This document shows positions 36,409 through 49,939 of a DNA stretch of 64,000 bases, piece by piece; within the stretch, counting starts at the first letter, position 1; each line of letters starts with the position of its first letter. The DNA lies in contig OX359248.1 in assembly GCA_947179485.1 (NCBI GenBank), forward strand, positions 25,925,378 to 25,989,377. The letters run 5' to 3'. A model generated the notes under the pieces. That model searched no databases. It saw only the letters and a program-made list of their open reading frames with translations, and was not told the origin of the DNA. The translations under genes were made by a program, and so were the position numbers. This DNA is from Allacma fusca (Eukaryota > Arthropoda > Collembola > Symphypleona > Sminthuridae).

Positions 36409-38677
36409 ATGGAGCAGACGATGTCGGGGAAACAGCAGCGGGTGCCGAAGGTGGCCAAAGTGAAGAACAAGGCCCCGGCGGAAATTCAGATTACGGCAGA
36501 GCAACTGCTGCGAGAAGCGAAGGAGAGAGATCTGGAAATCGTGGCTGCGCCCCCAAAGCAGAAGATCTCGGACCCGGAAGAGCTTGCGGCGTACCAGCTT
36601 CGGAAGAGGAAAGCATTTGAAGATAACATAAGGAAGAACCGGATGATGATTGGGAACTGGTTGAAGTATGCCAAATGGGAAGAATCACAAGGGGAGATCC
36701 AACGGTGTCGAAGTATCTATGAGCGGGCTTTGGACGTCGATCACCGCAACCCTACATTATGGCTTCGGTATGCTGAGATGGAAATGCGATGCCGGCAAGT
36801 AAACCATGCAAGGAATTTATGGGATCGGGCCGTCACTATTATGCCTCGGGTGAACCAGTTTTGGTACAAGTACACTTATATGGAAGAAATGCTGGGGAAC
36901 ATTGCGGGCTGTAGACAAGTTTTTGAGCGATGGATGGAGTGGCATCCCGATGAGCAAGCATGGCAAACTTACGTTAACTTTGAGCTCCGGTACAAAGAAA
37001 TTGATAGGGCTAGGGCAATCTATGAGACATTTGTGTTCACCCATCCGGATGTGAAGAATTGGATCAAATTTGCAAGATTTGAGGAAAAACAAGGTTTTAT
37101 CCGTTCGGCACGTAAAGTCTATGAGAGAGCTGTCGAATTTTATGGGGAGGACTACATGGATGAAAAATTATTCATTGCTTTTGCCAGATTTGAAGAGAAT
37201 CAGAGGGAACATGAGAGGGCTAGGGTTATTTATAAGTATGCATTGGAACACATACCGAAGGAGAGAGCGGAAGAATTATACAAGGCTTACACTATTCATG
37301 AGAAAAAGTACGGAGACAGGACGGGTATCGAAAATGTCATCACTTCTAAGCGTCGATTTCAGTATGAGGAAGCTCTCAAGGATAATCCCCTGGATTATGA
37401 TACTTGGTTCGACTATATTCGCCTACTCGAGAACGCCGATGAAGTTGACGTGGAAGCAACTCGGGAAGTCTATGAAAGAGCCATAGCTAATATTCCTCCT
37501 ACTATGCAAAAAGTATATTGGCGACGATATATTTATATTTGGATCAACTATGCCTTGTTTGAAGAATTGGTGGTAGCAGATGAGGAACGCTGCCGGAATG
37601 TTTACAAAGCTGCTCTTGATTTAATTCCCCACAAGACTTTCACCTTCGCCAAGATGTGGCTCCTATATGCGCAATTTGAAGTTCGAGCAAAAAATCTGAC
37701 TCTGGCCAGAAAATCTCTCGGTCAGGCTATTGGAATGTGTCCGAAGGACAAATTATTCCGAGGTTATATCGATCTGGAAATTCAGTTGAGAGAATTCGAT
37801 CGGTGTCGTATTTTATATCAAAAATTTTTGGAATTCGGTCCTGAGAATTGTACTAGCTGGATGAAATTTGCGGAGCTTGAATGTCTTCTTGGAGACTTGG
37901 ACCGAGCTCGAGCTATTTACGAATTAGCTGTAACCCAGCCGAGGTTAGATATGCCAGAAATTCTATGGAAAACCTACATTGATTTTGAAGTAGAATTAGG
38001 GGAAACTGACCGCGCTCGAGAACTTTATTACAGACTTTTAGAACGTACTCAGCATGTCAAAGTAAGATATACAAGTTCTTTAATAATTGTGTATGTTTAA
38101 TAAAACATAATTTTTAGCAAGTAAAACCGTAGTGTAGAATATTTAATGAATAATTATGATCTGTTATTTAATCCACAGGTTTGGCTCAGTTTGTCTCAGT
38201 TTGAACTCTCTATTGCTGATGAAAATTCCACGACGAAGGCAAGACGAGTATTTGAAAAAGCTAATGAGCAACTCAGGAATCAGGACAAAGAAGAACGTCT
38301 TATGTTACTTGAAGGATGGAAAGTCTTTGAAATCGAACACGGTGATGAAGAGAGTATCAATAAAGTTAACCAGAAAATGCCTAAAAGAATCAAGAAGAGG
38401 AGGAAGGTTGAAACAGCTGATGGGGTAAGATTTATTTTTATCAAAAATGCATTCTTCATTTTCAACGCCGTGCCCTGTTTTTCAGTAAGACAATGTATTT
38501 ATCTGTGTTTACAAATATTTTCAGACTGAAGCTGGTTGGGAAGAATATTTTGACTACATCTTCCCTGAAGATGAATCAGCTAGACCGAACTTAAAACTTT
38601 TAGCAATGGCCAAAATGTGGAAGAAGAAAAAAGAAGACGAAACTGAAGTCAGTAAAGACGCCGAAGACGATGAATAG
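36409..38677 (+). CDS. crn: Crooked neck, HAT-repeat splicing factor (683 aa)
   Basis: Exons 36409-38061, 38179-38424 and 38525-38677, all phase 0. The N-terminus ([20 protein letters not shown], then [12 protein letters not shown]) is the signature of crooked neck/CRNKL1 (yeast Clf1). It is followed by a long run of half-a-TPR (HAT) repeats with the pattern W.KYA.WEE...[10 protein letters not shown]. The C-terminal region includes [10 protein letters not shown] and a K/E-rich tail. The family acts in the Prp19-associated complex during spliceosome assembly in the nucleus. The length matches animal orthologues. ATG at 36409 was chosen; a second in-frame ATG follows at 36421. A noncoding first exon with a GTAAGT donor near 36176 is likely. 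Confidence 0.97.
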
Positions 38678-39147
38678 ATGCATTATTTCCAAAAACAGAT
38701 TCTAAATGGTTTTGAATGGTTCCTTGAATTACAATTTTTATTATACAGAGAAGTTGAATAATAATAGTAATTTTTATAGTTACACATTAAAAATTGTCGA
38801 AATTGTGTAAAACTTTTTGAATACGTACCACGTTGTCCTACCTGAAATGCAAGGGTTCAAATATCTCCTAACGAGCTATCACCCTCGTCTCGAAATATTG
38901 CAGTTTTGTTTTTGTGATACAGGCAAGTCTTGCCATTTTGAGGGACGACAACATAGTGACGACACATTTTTACAATTGTTAAATAAAGTACTTGATCAAC
39001 TCCGTGATGTGAAGATAAGTTCATTTAGAAGCAAATTTTACACCGTTTTGTGAGAAACTCGCACCCAGGCAGGGGAGGGGATCCTTCAATTTAAATTTTC
39101 AGATTGAAGACCGATGAGGGAATCCCGAACCCAGGTGAAATTCAATG

Positions 39148-40046
39148 TCAGTCTATATCTTCAGGTCTAACGGGCTGATCACGTGGAATCACTGACTTCT
39201 TCTCCACGTCCATCGACATTGCCTTCCTCATATCTAGCAGGGAAACAAAAGTTACACATTACATCCATACAAAATAAGATATCCATGCCGGAATTCAAAA
39301 ACCAGGTAAAATAAAACTCATTTATTTACCATATGCATCTTCATCAGGATCCCCTGAGTAGTAATCTAAAACTGTTCGGTAGACAATGTAGCCCAAGGAT
39401 TCGTACATGGAAATAGCTACATTATTAGACTTCCGAACGAATAAATCAACAAAGTAAGTTTTCTTCCTACGATTGAATAATCAAAGAACTTACATTACCA
39501 TACAATTGTTCAAACCAACACCAAGTTATCATAACCAGTGACATATGTAGATTCAAACATCAAAATCTTTAAAAAGTCCTTACGCTTCAGACACATCCTC
39601 TAAATACTTCATAAGTTTTCTGGCCAAGCCGCATCTACGGTAGTATGGGGTCACGCTCAGTGCCGTAACGTGACCGTGCCAATTGTCTCCGTTCCCTTCC
39701 GCCTTTCCCATTACTATTTCAAAAAGAATCGTTTAAGACTCCTCCAGTTTCTCGAATTCAAACGTGGGTATAAGTTAAACACTAAACGCTTCTCATTCTT
39801 CACCCAGTCTAATTTACAATTACTACTAGAATAAAATATTACATCCCACATTACAAAATATTCCTTATTCAACTTACTATATCCCACACAGTTCCCGCTA
39901 ACATTCTCCACTTTCTGGAAATACTCTGGCCAATGGGCCATATAGCTCATGTAAAAGGATAATGCATATGTTTCTGTGAGGGGGTCGAAATTGACCAAAT
40001 TAAATTTTAGTAAATCTTTACAGTGAAAGGATGTCAAGCTGGTCAT
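39148..40046 (-). CDS. Naa20: N-alpha-acetyltransferase 20, NatB catalytic subunit (173 aa)
   Basis: Exons 40046-39878, 39713-39584, 39466-39330 and 39233-39148; phases close exactly. The N-terminus (DLLKFNLVNFDPLTETYALS) and C-terminus (VEKKSVIPRDQPVRPEDID) are near-diagnostic for NAA20. The GNAT acetyl-CoA loop is present as ALSVTPYYRRCGLARKLM (RxxGxA-type, with RRCGLA). NatB acetylates nascent proteins starting Met-Asp, Met-Glu or Met-Asn together with the auxiliary subunit NAA25 at the ribosome. The length is close to the 178 residues of the human protein. It is convergent with crooked neck, with 470 bp between stop codons. Confidence 0.97.
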
Positions 40047-43000
40047 TGTCCTCTTTACCTGTCGAGACACCAAAAAAAAGACATCACAAACGGGTTCCCA
40101 ATATTCAAAATTACTCCAGACTATAGTCAGCACAATATCAACCTTCAAATCATTTATTCTAATTAATGCAGTTAGGAATTAAATTTTTAATAAAAATAAT
40201 AAATTTTAAAAATAATTTTTACTGTGTATACTTCCTCGCGCCACTAAAAACTAAAATAGAGCCTCCGCATAAATTCCAACTCCAACGGAATGAATAGACA
40301 AGTTAACTCTTCCTTTGATGTCCTCAAACAACACGGGGAAATTATAGTTTGTTATTCCTATTGCAATTGACTCAAGCACATAATCACAGGTTAGATTTTA
40401 ATATCAAAAGAACTTCGCCATGCTTTAATCTCGCAACAACAACAACTTGTGTGTGTGCATAAGGACTCTCGCGTATGCACTAGCACAGTTTGTCCCTGTC
40501 CTCCTCCGTCCTCCTGTATGTACCTGTAAGGGTTCGTATATGCGTATACAAAAACTGGCTCTGTACTAAACTCAAATATTTCGCGCTTGCCAGAGCTCTA
40601 TAAGCACTGTATAAAATAGTCCCATGCATTTTAAAGACCCACATAAAATAACCCAATCTTAAATTACAGTAAAGTAAAAGTTAAGTGCAAGAATATTCTG
40701 GTAAGAGTCTGGGTTGGCGGAGAGTACAGAGTGCTATTAAAGCACTACTATGTTTGCATCTTGCAATATTCACTATCGTGAGCATGTCTTATGGTTTCAT
40801 CCAGTGTACTATTTGACAGTAATGAAGTAAAAATCCGAGTTTAAGAGAGGAATTAAGCAAAAATGAAAGGGAAAGTACATAGAAACAGACGTGTGACATC
40901 AGACACACGCAACTTAAATAACTACTAAATCGGAGAATTTTAATATTGTAAGATAAAAATAAACTGAAGGTGTACTTATTTCGTACGGGGTGCTCCAAAT
41001 TCTTGTCTAGCGGGGCCTCACATAAAATATTACATATTGTAACCTTTGACCTTTCGTATGTAGACTGTAGATTTTGCGAACAAAATTCTTTTAATAAAGG
41101 TGTTCAACATAGGAGGATGTAAATTTTTTAGCTCTAGTACGAGAATAAATCTGAATTGAGTCATCATTACAATACAGCTAGTAATTTCATTACAGCACAT
41201 TTAGTAATTACAATAATTAAATTAAATTATAACATAGCTAGTACTACAATTAAATGCCCTATAAAAGTAGCTAGTAATTGTCCCCAACAAGTTGAAATGT
41301 GAATAAATAAATTCAACACTACAATTAAGTATTCGAATATAGAGAATTCAAAAAGTGTATTGAAGCAACCCTTGGCTTCCCTTGTAAAAATTGGCGTTCA
41401 AAGCTGTAAATCATGAGATATGGTTCTGTATAGACCATTAATACAAAATCTGTAAGATACATATTTTTTTTTAAATGCAAGTAAAGGGCAGGGGTCGGAT
41501 TTTTGTAAATCTCCCTGGAAGTTCGTTTTTAAATTTCCCTGCTTAGAGTCTTAAGTCCCTGCAGGGAAGTCGTCAACGATTTCAAAAATTCCTGCTGAAA
41601 ATTCCGGAAAATCACTAATTTTCGAAATCCCTGTGAACAAAACAAATTCCCTAAAAGACGTCAAATAACTGCTAAAAAAGGTCAACGAATTTGAAAATCC
41701 CTATTCACAATAAAAATCCTTCCCATTTAAATTTTCCCTGCCGGAAATTATTTTCCTTTGGGAAGTATTTTTTCCGTCTTCCAACAAAATTCAACTCTTG
41801 GGCAGGGAGATTTCAGAATTTTTCCGTATTAATTTAGGTGGCCCTTCGGAGTTACTAATGTTTAGGGCGGCGTCAGACCCCTTATAAAATGGTGTTGTCC
41901 ATTGGTGTGTTCGTCCTGAAGTTTTCCTCCGAAACTATACTCGATCTATTTCGTTCAAAATTTTTGTTTACATTGTTTAACCCGAAAACCCGGATGAATT
42001 TGTTATTGGTTGAAATCAGCCCGCGTGTTCATGCATAAAAATATAAAATCTCTGTTTTCTCCCGAACTGTTTCACAGATTTCAATGAAATGTTTTGTACA
42101 CATGCCAGTCAGTACTACTAACACGATTTTTTTCACAAATTTTGGAAATTTTGAATTTTTATCAAAATTGTCCAATTTTTAAAAACAAATTTACAAATTT
42201 GTAACGAAAATTTTTGAAATGAACTCAACATAATACAATAAACGGGGTAAAGAGAGATGGCCGTAGCCCTAGCTGACGCTGAGAGCCTTAAATAATCGGT
42301 AATTTTTGAACGACCCTTTAAGCTCTTGACAGCTCAACAAAAACTGTTTGTTCTATGAGTTGTGTATTTATACACGACTGACTCATCTTCTTATGAATAC
42401 TCACACGTCTTTTTGATTAAAGAAAAACGATTTGAAATCGTTGCGAAGTGTTTATGTAATGCTTGTTGTTGTAATCTAGTCATATATGAAATCCAGTAAG
42501 TAATCGGTGCAGGTGGATTATGTCGTGCAACAAAACGCTGATATTTTTATTTAACTATCTATTGTAGAATTTACAATCCATATCATAATCTTCACAGTGG
42601 TCAATTTTGGTTGCACAAATGGATTTACAATAATAAATTGCAGATACGTGAAGTCATTTTTTAGTAACCTGCACTATACCACATAAAAACATAACAGTGT
42701 GATATTGGGTCAGTTGTAGGTACGTTCGCTATAGGATTTCAAACTTCACCGTAATTGTGTATTTAAATATCTTTTGTGTAGTCTCTTCTGAAGAGCACCT
42801 CTTGAGCCTCTGAAAGTCCTATTTGAATTTTGTAAGGGTATTCGTTTAAAGGAATAGAAATTGACGTTGTAGTAAATAGGGGTATGTCCAGCTATTTTTT
42901 CGCTCATATGTACAGAACATGATGTTAACTGGGGAGTAAGGTCAACTGTAACTCTTGTATAGCGAGAATGAGTGAACTGTCTAAACTTATTTTTCTCCTT

Positions 43001-43828
43001 GTGTTTGTTTAAAGGCTGACTGTGCTCTGAATGTCATTATCGACTGGATGTTGTTTGCATTTTAAATTACCGGAATGTTTTTGATGAACCATTTTCTTGA
43101 GAACATACAAAACATACATAAATCAGTTTACTCCAGCCGCTGTTAAAGATTAAGGTGTGTTTCATAACACTTTTCCGACAGCACGGGTCAAAAACAAATA
43201 GTTGGACACATGACAATTTCTGTCAGTATTTTTGAGTTGTACACACAAGATAGTAATGATCGTAACATTCTTAAGGGGAATTTCCTCGTTTTAGGGTGCC
43301 GTGATAGCGAGAGTTTTTGTTGTGGTTGTTGACAAGCTCAGGGTGAATTCTTTATTGTAGATTCAGTGTATATCTAATTGGATAGTTAAAATTATGGTTT
43401 AAAATCCATTTCAGTAGTGCAGTCGGAGTTGGATGTAATTCTAATACGTTAATAAATTATTGCTGTTTTTGATGAACAGAGGTAGAGATATTATTTAGCG
43501 TACGGGGACAAGTGAGAGAAGATGTTTTTTCGGGTCCTTATTTGAGTATCGATTGATTTAAAAAGGCAGGGCTGAATGGTTGAAGTAAAACTGGTTCCTA
43601 GAAGTGCAAGTGTATAATCCCGATATGTTTTCTGGGGTTTCGAACCTGACCTGATTGTCAGTTCGCATGTATGACTAATGGCTGTTTAGAGAACATAGAA
43701 GGGGGAAATGCAGGGTGCTGGTACGAGGTAATTGGATGCTAATCGTTTCAGTGACTAATTGAAGAATCTTCTGATTACAGGTCAATCTTTACGTGAAACA
43801 TTTCTGAAGTGCCAAGTGATCCGATTTA
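40047..43828. other. Divergent intergenic region, Naa20 to UBX gene
   Basis: About 3.8 kb with no supported CDS. A segment at 41487-41830 begins CAGGGGTCGG, a hAT-like terminus, and is rich in TCCCTG motifs; no matching inverted end was found, so it may be a truncated element. The right end, with a likely acceptor at 43780 (GATTACAG), is probably the 5' UTR of the UBX gene. Confidence 0.4.
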
Positions 43829-45490
43829 ATGGCAGGAAATCAACGAAGCGAAAGTGGAATCAACTGGGAGTTGGAAAGACAACTTGCTGCCAGAGGCTAT
43901 GGTTTCGATGACACGGACGCATCAGCATTAGCTGCGGAGTATCTTGACGTGGAGGAGCGATTTGATGTGTTCCAGTTGACGGATGACACTGCCGAAGAAA
44001 CAAGGAACGAGTCTTCGGAGATGAGAAATTTCAGTCAGGTCACGAAATCTGTCCAACCGGGAGGGCTAAAAGGAATTTACCGGGGTCGTGGCATGAATCG
44101 TCAAAATCGAGATCTTTCGTTGGCCGAACTAGCTGAAAGAGATTACAGCATGGGGGATACAGATCGACCTAGACCTGGTCAGCCTAATTTAGGAAAGTCT
44201 GGTTATGGATCGCAGTCTGTGCAGGGTCATGGAAGTGGAACTCCTCATTCTTTACTGCCTGGTACTTCTAGTACTAGAGTTTGGCCGGAAACACAACCTG
44301 TGTTTATGAATCGAACTCCAATAAGGCCTTCGAAATCCAGAGATACTGTTGAGGATGCAGGGTCGTTCCATGATACTCGGAGATCCTTTCCAGGTGCTCA
44401 CCAGCGAAGGGTTGTTACGCCTAATAAGACTGAGCTAGCAACTCCACAGCACTTCACATGGCAGGATACTGAAGAATACCAAGAGGCTAGAAAGAATCAT
44501 GGAGAAAGTGCGGCTTCCAAAATGTTCCCACCCAAACCGCCCTCTAACATTAAAAGGGAGGAAATAGTCAGACCCAACGTTTGGAAGTCCCCTGTAAGTA
44601 ATGTTGATTTTAATTTTCATCATTTTTATGGAAGTAGTCTGTACACTTTCACTTATAAATGTGTTACTTTGTATTATTATTTTTGCCGTTAAATAACCAT
44701 TTATTGTATTCATTAGTTGGATGCAGTGCTGAAGAACAGCCATGTTTGTTTTGTTCTGCGACCTTTTGTCTTTTTTTAGTTGTAGTATTAAAATGTTAAT
44801 TTCAAAAGCCTTCAAAAGTGAGTACTTGTAATTAATTGTAACATACATGAAGAGCTGGCTGGTATCAAGCTATAGCTAACTAAGTTAATTAATTAGAATG
44901 CCCATTTTTTACACTTGAATTAGCCAGTTGCACCTATGACTGACCACAGATGTCGCGAACCGTCAAGATTACCTAGTGTTCTCTCGTCGACCCCAAGAGG
45001 TGTTGCTGCTGTCCGAATGGATTCTGTGGTATTGTTTTCGAATAGATTTTTTAGATTTTTTGCTTGATGAAGAAGTTATGATCAGCATATTATTAATTCT
45101 TAGACGGTCGAAGAAAAAAGAAAATTATCGTCAAGATCATTGCCACCGGAGCCACCTGCTGGTGACGAAGATGTTATTACAATCGCCATTAAACTTCCAT
45201 CTGGAAAACGGGTCAGTCGCCGTTTTTTCACGTCAGACTCTCTCACGGTACGTCCTTTAACACATTTCTGTACGCATTCTCGATCTCTTCCTACAAATCA
45301 TTTTTTGTTTCAGAGTTTGAAAAACTTTGTGTGGAGCCAGCAAGATGCTCCCAATAGTTTTGAAGTATACTCAAATTGTCCACGTAGGATTTTGGAATGC
45401 AGTCCCAGTCATTCCAAACCTTTTGTTGATACGTTTGAAAATTCGGGTATCACCAAAAATGAAATATTGCATGTGGAAGCTGTCAAATAA
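43829..45490 (+). CDS. UBX-domain protein, UBXN10-like (396 aa)
   Basis: Exons 43829-44593, 44924-45028, 45104-45247 and 45314-45490, all phase 0. Residues 1-300 are mostly disordered, with an N-terminal acidic/hydrophobic block (WELERQLAARGYGFDDTDAS). The C-terminal 80 residues form a UBX domain (ITIAIKLPSGKRVSRRFFTS...LKNFVWSQQ...YSNCPRRIL...GITKNEILHVEAV). UBX domains bind the AAA ATPase p97/VCP. The canonical Phe-Pro-Arg turn is Cys-Pro-Arg here; UBXN10, which links p97 to intraflagellar transport, has Val-Pro-Arg at that site and a similar RSPTGQRFVRHF strand. The assignment to UBXN10 is therefore by resemblance, and another UBX subfamily is possible. Confidence 0.82.
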
Positions 45491-45772
45491 AGAGAGCCTC
45501 CCAATATTCGTATGTCAAGTTACTGTTATTCTGATTACTTTCCAATAAATCTTGTTGTTAAGGAATACAATCCTTTTGATGTTCCAACTTCATATGTTAA
45601 TATAGCTTAGTACTCTCTTTATTAACATATAGAGATACATGCATAGTAAGTGAGCACAAGAGATTCTTGAAATTGAAAGTTTCACCTACTTTAAAACGAA
45701 TATTTCAGAGGTTACTGATGTTATTGGTGTGCAATCAGGGAAGTACACTACGAGTATTTTCCATTTACGAAA

Positions 45773-48700
45773 TTAAAGCTCTCTTCCGGTGATCTTCGCA
45801 ATGTAGTCGAGGAAGGCAGTGACTCTTGTGAAACCTACTGGCTGACCTTTGTCGCATGAGCTTGTTCCAAAAGAAACGATTCCAACTTGCATGAAGAATT
45901 CCCCCTGTGGACCTGATTGAATCATCATCATAGGACCTCCGGAGTCTCCCTAAAAACATTTTGTTATTATTTATTATTGGTATTATTGCAATATGACATT
46001 ACTTGAACTGATATATGTAGGCAGCAAGAAAACTATAGACTATGGTCCTACCTTACAGGGCGATTGTCGTGGCCTTGTGTCCACACACATATTATTCCCC
46101 GTTACAACACCCTGGAATGTTTTTATGCATTCTGAGTTGGGCAGTACTGCTACTCCCACATGTTGCAGTATGGAGCTAATGGATCCAGTGACTAATTTCA
46201 ATGTGCATTAGTCACAAATAATAACACTGTAATACTAACTCAACACCGTAAATCTATATAGTTCATGGATAATATAGGTAATTATGCTTCTATATACCTA
46301 TATAAATACTTGAACAGTGTTTTTCTATAATGTAAAGACGTTAAAGAAACTTACGGTCTTTTACTTTCCCCCATCCTGCAACTCTAACCTGTCCATTTTC
46401 AAATGTATCAGCTAGGAAGTATTTATTCGGCAAGCATATGGGATGAATCTCCTCTAAAAAATTTACCTTTTATATCGAAGCTATTTTAAGGTATAAAATA
46501 GTACTATGGTTACTTAAATAGAATAATTTTAATATTTTTTACTGGTAAAGTTGATAGCCATTGGAAGACGAATGATTGATATATCATGGGTGACGGTCTT
46601 CTTGTTGTACTCCGGGTGTGGAAAAAAGAGCGAGCTTGTAACGTTAATTACTCTCCTACTAGGCTCCTCCGCTTTGGGTGATTTTAAATTGTGGCTACCT
46701 AATAGTACTGAGATTTTCTTTGCTCTGCAAAGTTTAGTGTACATGCAGATGTATAGTTTGCTCATGTAACGAATTTTAAAAATATTTGAAACGGATTAAT
46801 TTACCCATCGGTACAATGTGCAGCTGTCAAAATATGTCTTTCATCAATGAGTGACCCTCCGCAAAAACTCTTCCCGTCTATTAATAAAGCTGCCATCCAA
46901 GGGTATGAGAAAGGCTGTGCCGGAGCTCCTCCAGCCACATTGCCGAATACACGATCAAAATATTTGCTATTAGAATTTCTCCTAGAATTTTGGGTTGAGG
47001 TAGCTTCTGGCATATACGTAGAGGTTGGTTGGGTTGTGGTCTCTGTAACTAATTCTGTTGTAGTCTCTGTGGTAGTCTCTGTTGTAGTCGAAATTTCCGT
47101 TTTGAGAATAAACGACCGTCCACAGATTCCTGTATTGTATCAACAAAACAGTACTTGCCATCTGTTACACGAAGGGACTTAAGTTGTTCGTGGAATGAAT
47201 GTATTTGTTACATACCATCTAAATGGATTGACTCCCCAAAAAATGGACTCCGAACTTCCGGCGCAACCTTGGTGAATGTCGTAAAATTTAATATAAGGTT
47301 TACATAAACGCAAACATCTTCAGATGTTAGAGCCTGAAAGGTGAACCTACTCAGAAAATCCTCTGTGCATCCCAAACTTATTCACTAGGAAGCTACCAAA
47401 GACTTTTAAAACTTTTTTCGTTTCTGCCTATACGTAAAAGAATGTAACGTAAAGAGGTGACAACAAACAAGCCACATAAGAGTGATGGAAATTGAATACT
47501 CTATTTGTCCTAAACATAGTGCGGTCATGCATGTTCTAACACAACGCATGCATTGTGACACAGAGTTCAAAGCAACATGAGAATGAAATTGAGAGAAGCC
47601 AAAAGAAAGATAAGGATAAAAAAGCAACGAGCACGCTTTTCAGATCTCTCCAGATTTCGATTGAGTAGAAAATCGTGTAACTATTATGGAGTAGGAGTAA
47701 ACATAAATCAAAGAAATGCATATCTCTCATGCATAGAACTCCCAAATAACACAGGATGACATTGAATTACAAGTTATTTTGGCGTCTTGAAATGACGTCA
47801 AAATAACTCTATAACTGAAATAAGAAAGACAAGAACATCTTTACATCTATACTATTGTTTTACCAAGTACTGCAGCTTGAATCCTCTGAAGTTGAAATAA
47901 ATGGAAGAGCGGAATCGCACCCCGAACTGATTTCTTGTGGACAGTATTGTCATAGGTGTTTTCGAATTGAGGTCACCAAAGAATCTAAAGTTCAGAAGTA
48001 AATTATACCGCAATATTGACCACACCATTATTTTGATCATAAAAAATGTACTCTAAAAAATGTTGTGTGGGATGGCAGGTAATCCTATTATTCATATGCA
48101 ACTTTTAAGGTCACGGAATAAAATTTTGAACTATAGTAAATATAAAATTAGAATTTATCTTTCTGTGGAATAACCTCTCTGAATCTTTAAAGTCTCCGTT
48201 CCTTGAAACTAGGATGTAGTCAAAATAGGCGAAAAACCATGGTTGAGTGTAAATATCAAAAAATGTTGCTTCTATTCTTGATCCAGGTGGACTCTGTTTT
48301 GTAATGAAGCCATGACATGACATTGTGAAGTACTAATGTATATCTCCATCTCCACTTTCATAAAAGCTATAAGCATTGTCTGTACATATATAATTACATA
48401 TATGCATAAATAAACAAACACATCCGTAAGTACATACATACGTACATTTGTGCTAGTTTATACTTACATTAGCAAATGCACAAATCTTATTATGCATAAA
48501 TGTGCAAGTGTTATAGTCACTCTAACAACGGAAAAAGGCTTACCTTTAAGATCCATTCGCAAACCAAGGCACTTGGGTAATGTCGAGGATAATTTGGAGA
48601 TGTGATAGTACCAAAGTCCCCCAGTTCCAGCTGTTGGCTTGACGTGCAGTCTTGTGAGCAATATAATTATGGCATATATTCATTTACTCTCATTGTTAGT

Positions 48701-49085
48701 AATTAAATAATTTAATTAGATATTGAATTAACATAGCCGTATTTAATTACAAAAGGACTGGTTATCCTGCGTTCCTTCACCCTCCTGCCTTTCCAGCCTT
48801 AAGAGACTGTCGGTGTTAAAAGTAGGGAAGATAGGCTCCGCTTCCAGATAAGCTTCATACCGAAAAGCCTAAAATTTCAAAATATGCTTCAATTGGAAAA
48901 TAATTGGAATACTTCATTTCTCTATAAGTTTATCATATACTTAATCGATAATCCCTTGTGAAATTAACTATTGAATTGAGGGCTTGATTTATATAGGAAC
49001 AAATAGAGTCCAGAATGAAATTAAAAAATCCTACCATTGTTTGAAGTACAAGGCTCAAAATGAATGCTAAATAAAAACTATTCAT
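45773..49085 (-). CDS. Secreted CUB-domain trypsin-like serine protease 1 (486 aa)
   Basis: Eleven exons: 49085-49035, 48868-48781, 48650-48544, 48293-48175, 47984-47864, 47267-47216, 47129-46805, 46724-46543, 46453-46355, 46191-46052, 45949-45773. The order is: signal peptide (17 codons in exon 1); a pro-segment; a CUB domain (LGDFGTITSPNYP...CEWILK...YFDYILVS...GVRFRSS); a short Cys-containing linker; a Thr-rich tract (STTTETTTETTT); and a chymotrypsin-fold catalytic domain. The triad is visible as LTAAHC, HDISIIRLP and GDSGGP; the Ser is in the last exon. The S1 pocket region reads GTSSCDKGQPVGFTRV. It is probably a digestive or haemolymph protease made as a zymogen. It lies in tandem with protease 2, with near-identical exon lengths. 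Confidence 0.92.
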
Positions 49086-49939
49086 GCTGAATTTAACTTG
49101 TTCGAAGTAAATAGTATGTAGGTGCAGCTGGTACAATATCTGTGGATGTAGACTATTTAAGTATCTATATACACACCTATAAAGCCAATTAGAGACTAAA
49201 ATAGTTGTGGGCAGATGCAATACTGTTACTGTAATATTAAATATTAAGTATTGTCGAGTCTCCTGTGACCTGTACGAGCTATCAAAAAAGTACTTAGCAA
49301 CAACTTCAGGGTTTGAGTCCATACGTTCTCCAGGCATTGCCACCAGATACTCAAAAAAATACACAGCATTAATTATTACCCCCATATAAAATATTCTTCG
49401 TGTCCACGTCCAGACTCGGTCCCACCGTGTGGGGCTTCATATAAATATATTGCTTTCACATATATGCAGGAGAATTGTTTCTGAATCCAAATCATTGTAA
49501 GTGAGAGGAAATGCCAAGAAAAATTAATTATGGATGCTCATACACAGTAGCGGTTAGCCTTTCATGCAACCTCCTGTACCTGGCTGGGGAAAGACTTATT
49601 AGAAATTCTAATTATACAGACGTGAACGTTCTTCCGTAAGGTCCTTGGCGCATTTACAGGGCCCGAGATCTATGTATGGGTCTAATTACATGGCGGCATG
49701 TATATAGTTATGACTGATTTTTTGTGCGTCAATGCCCCAGGAACAAGTTTTTTAGTAATCCCAAAAATGTATGAAAAAGTACAAATGCAATTGTGAACAT
49801 TGTGTTTAGTATCAATCTTTGTGGATGTCTTTATTTAAATTCAAACATAACGTGCACCTTGTGGCTTGGAATTTTGACAAATTATATGAACAAATAGTAC
49901 TATGAGAATAGCTCAAGTTTCTTTAGAATCTTTTGTAAA
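49086..49939. other. Spacer between tandem proteases
   Basis: 3' flank of protease 2 and promoter region of protease 1. No additional gene is supported. Confidence 0.4.

Noticed and set aside
48933-49385. 150-aa hydrophobic minus-strand ORF as a membrane protein
   Set aside because: Only 49085-49035 is used, as the signal-peptide exon of protease 1; the rest is intron and upstream sequence.
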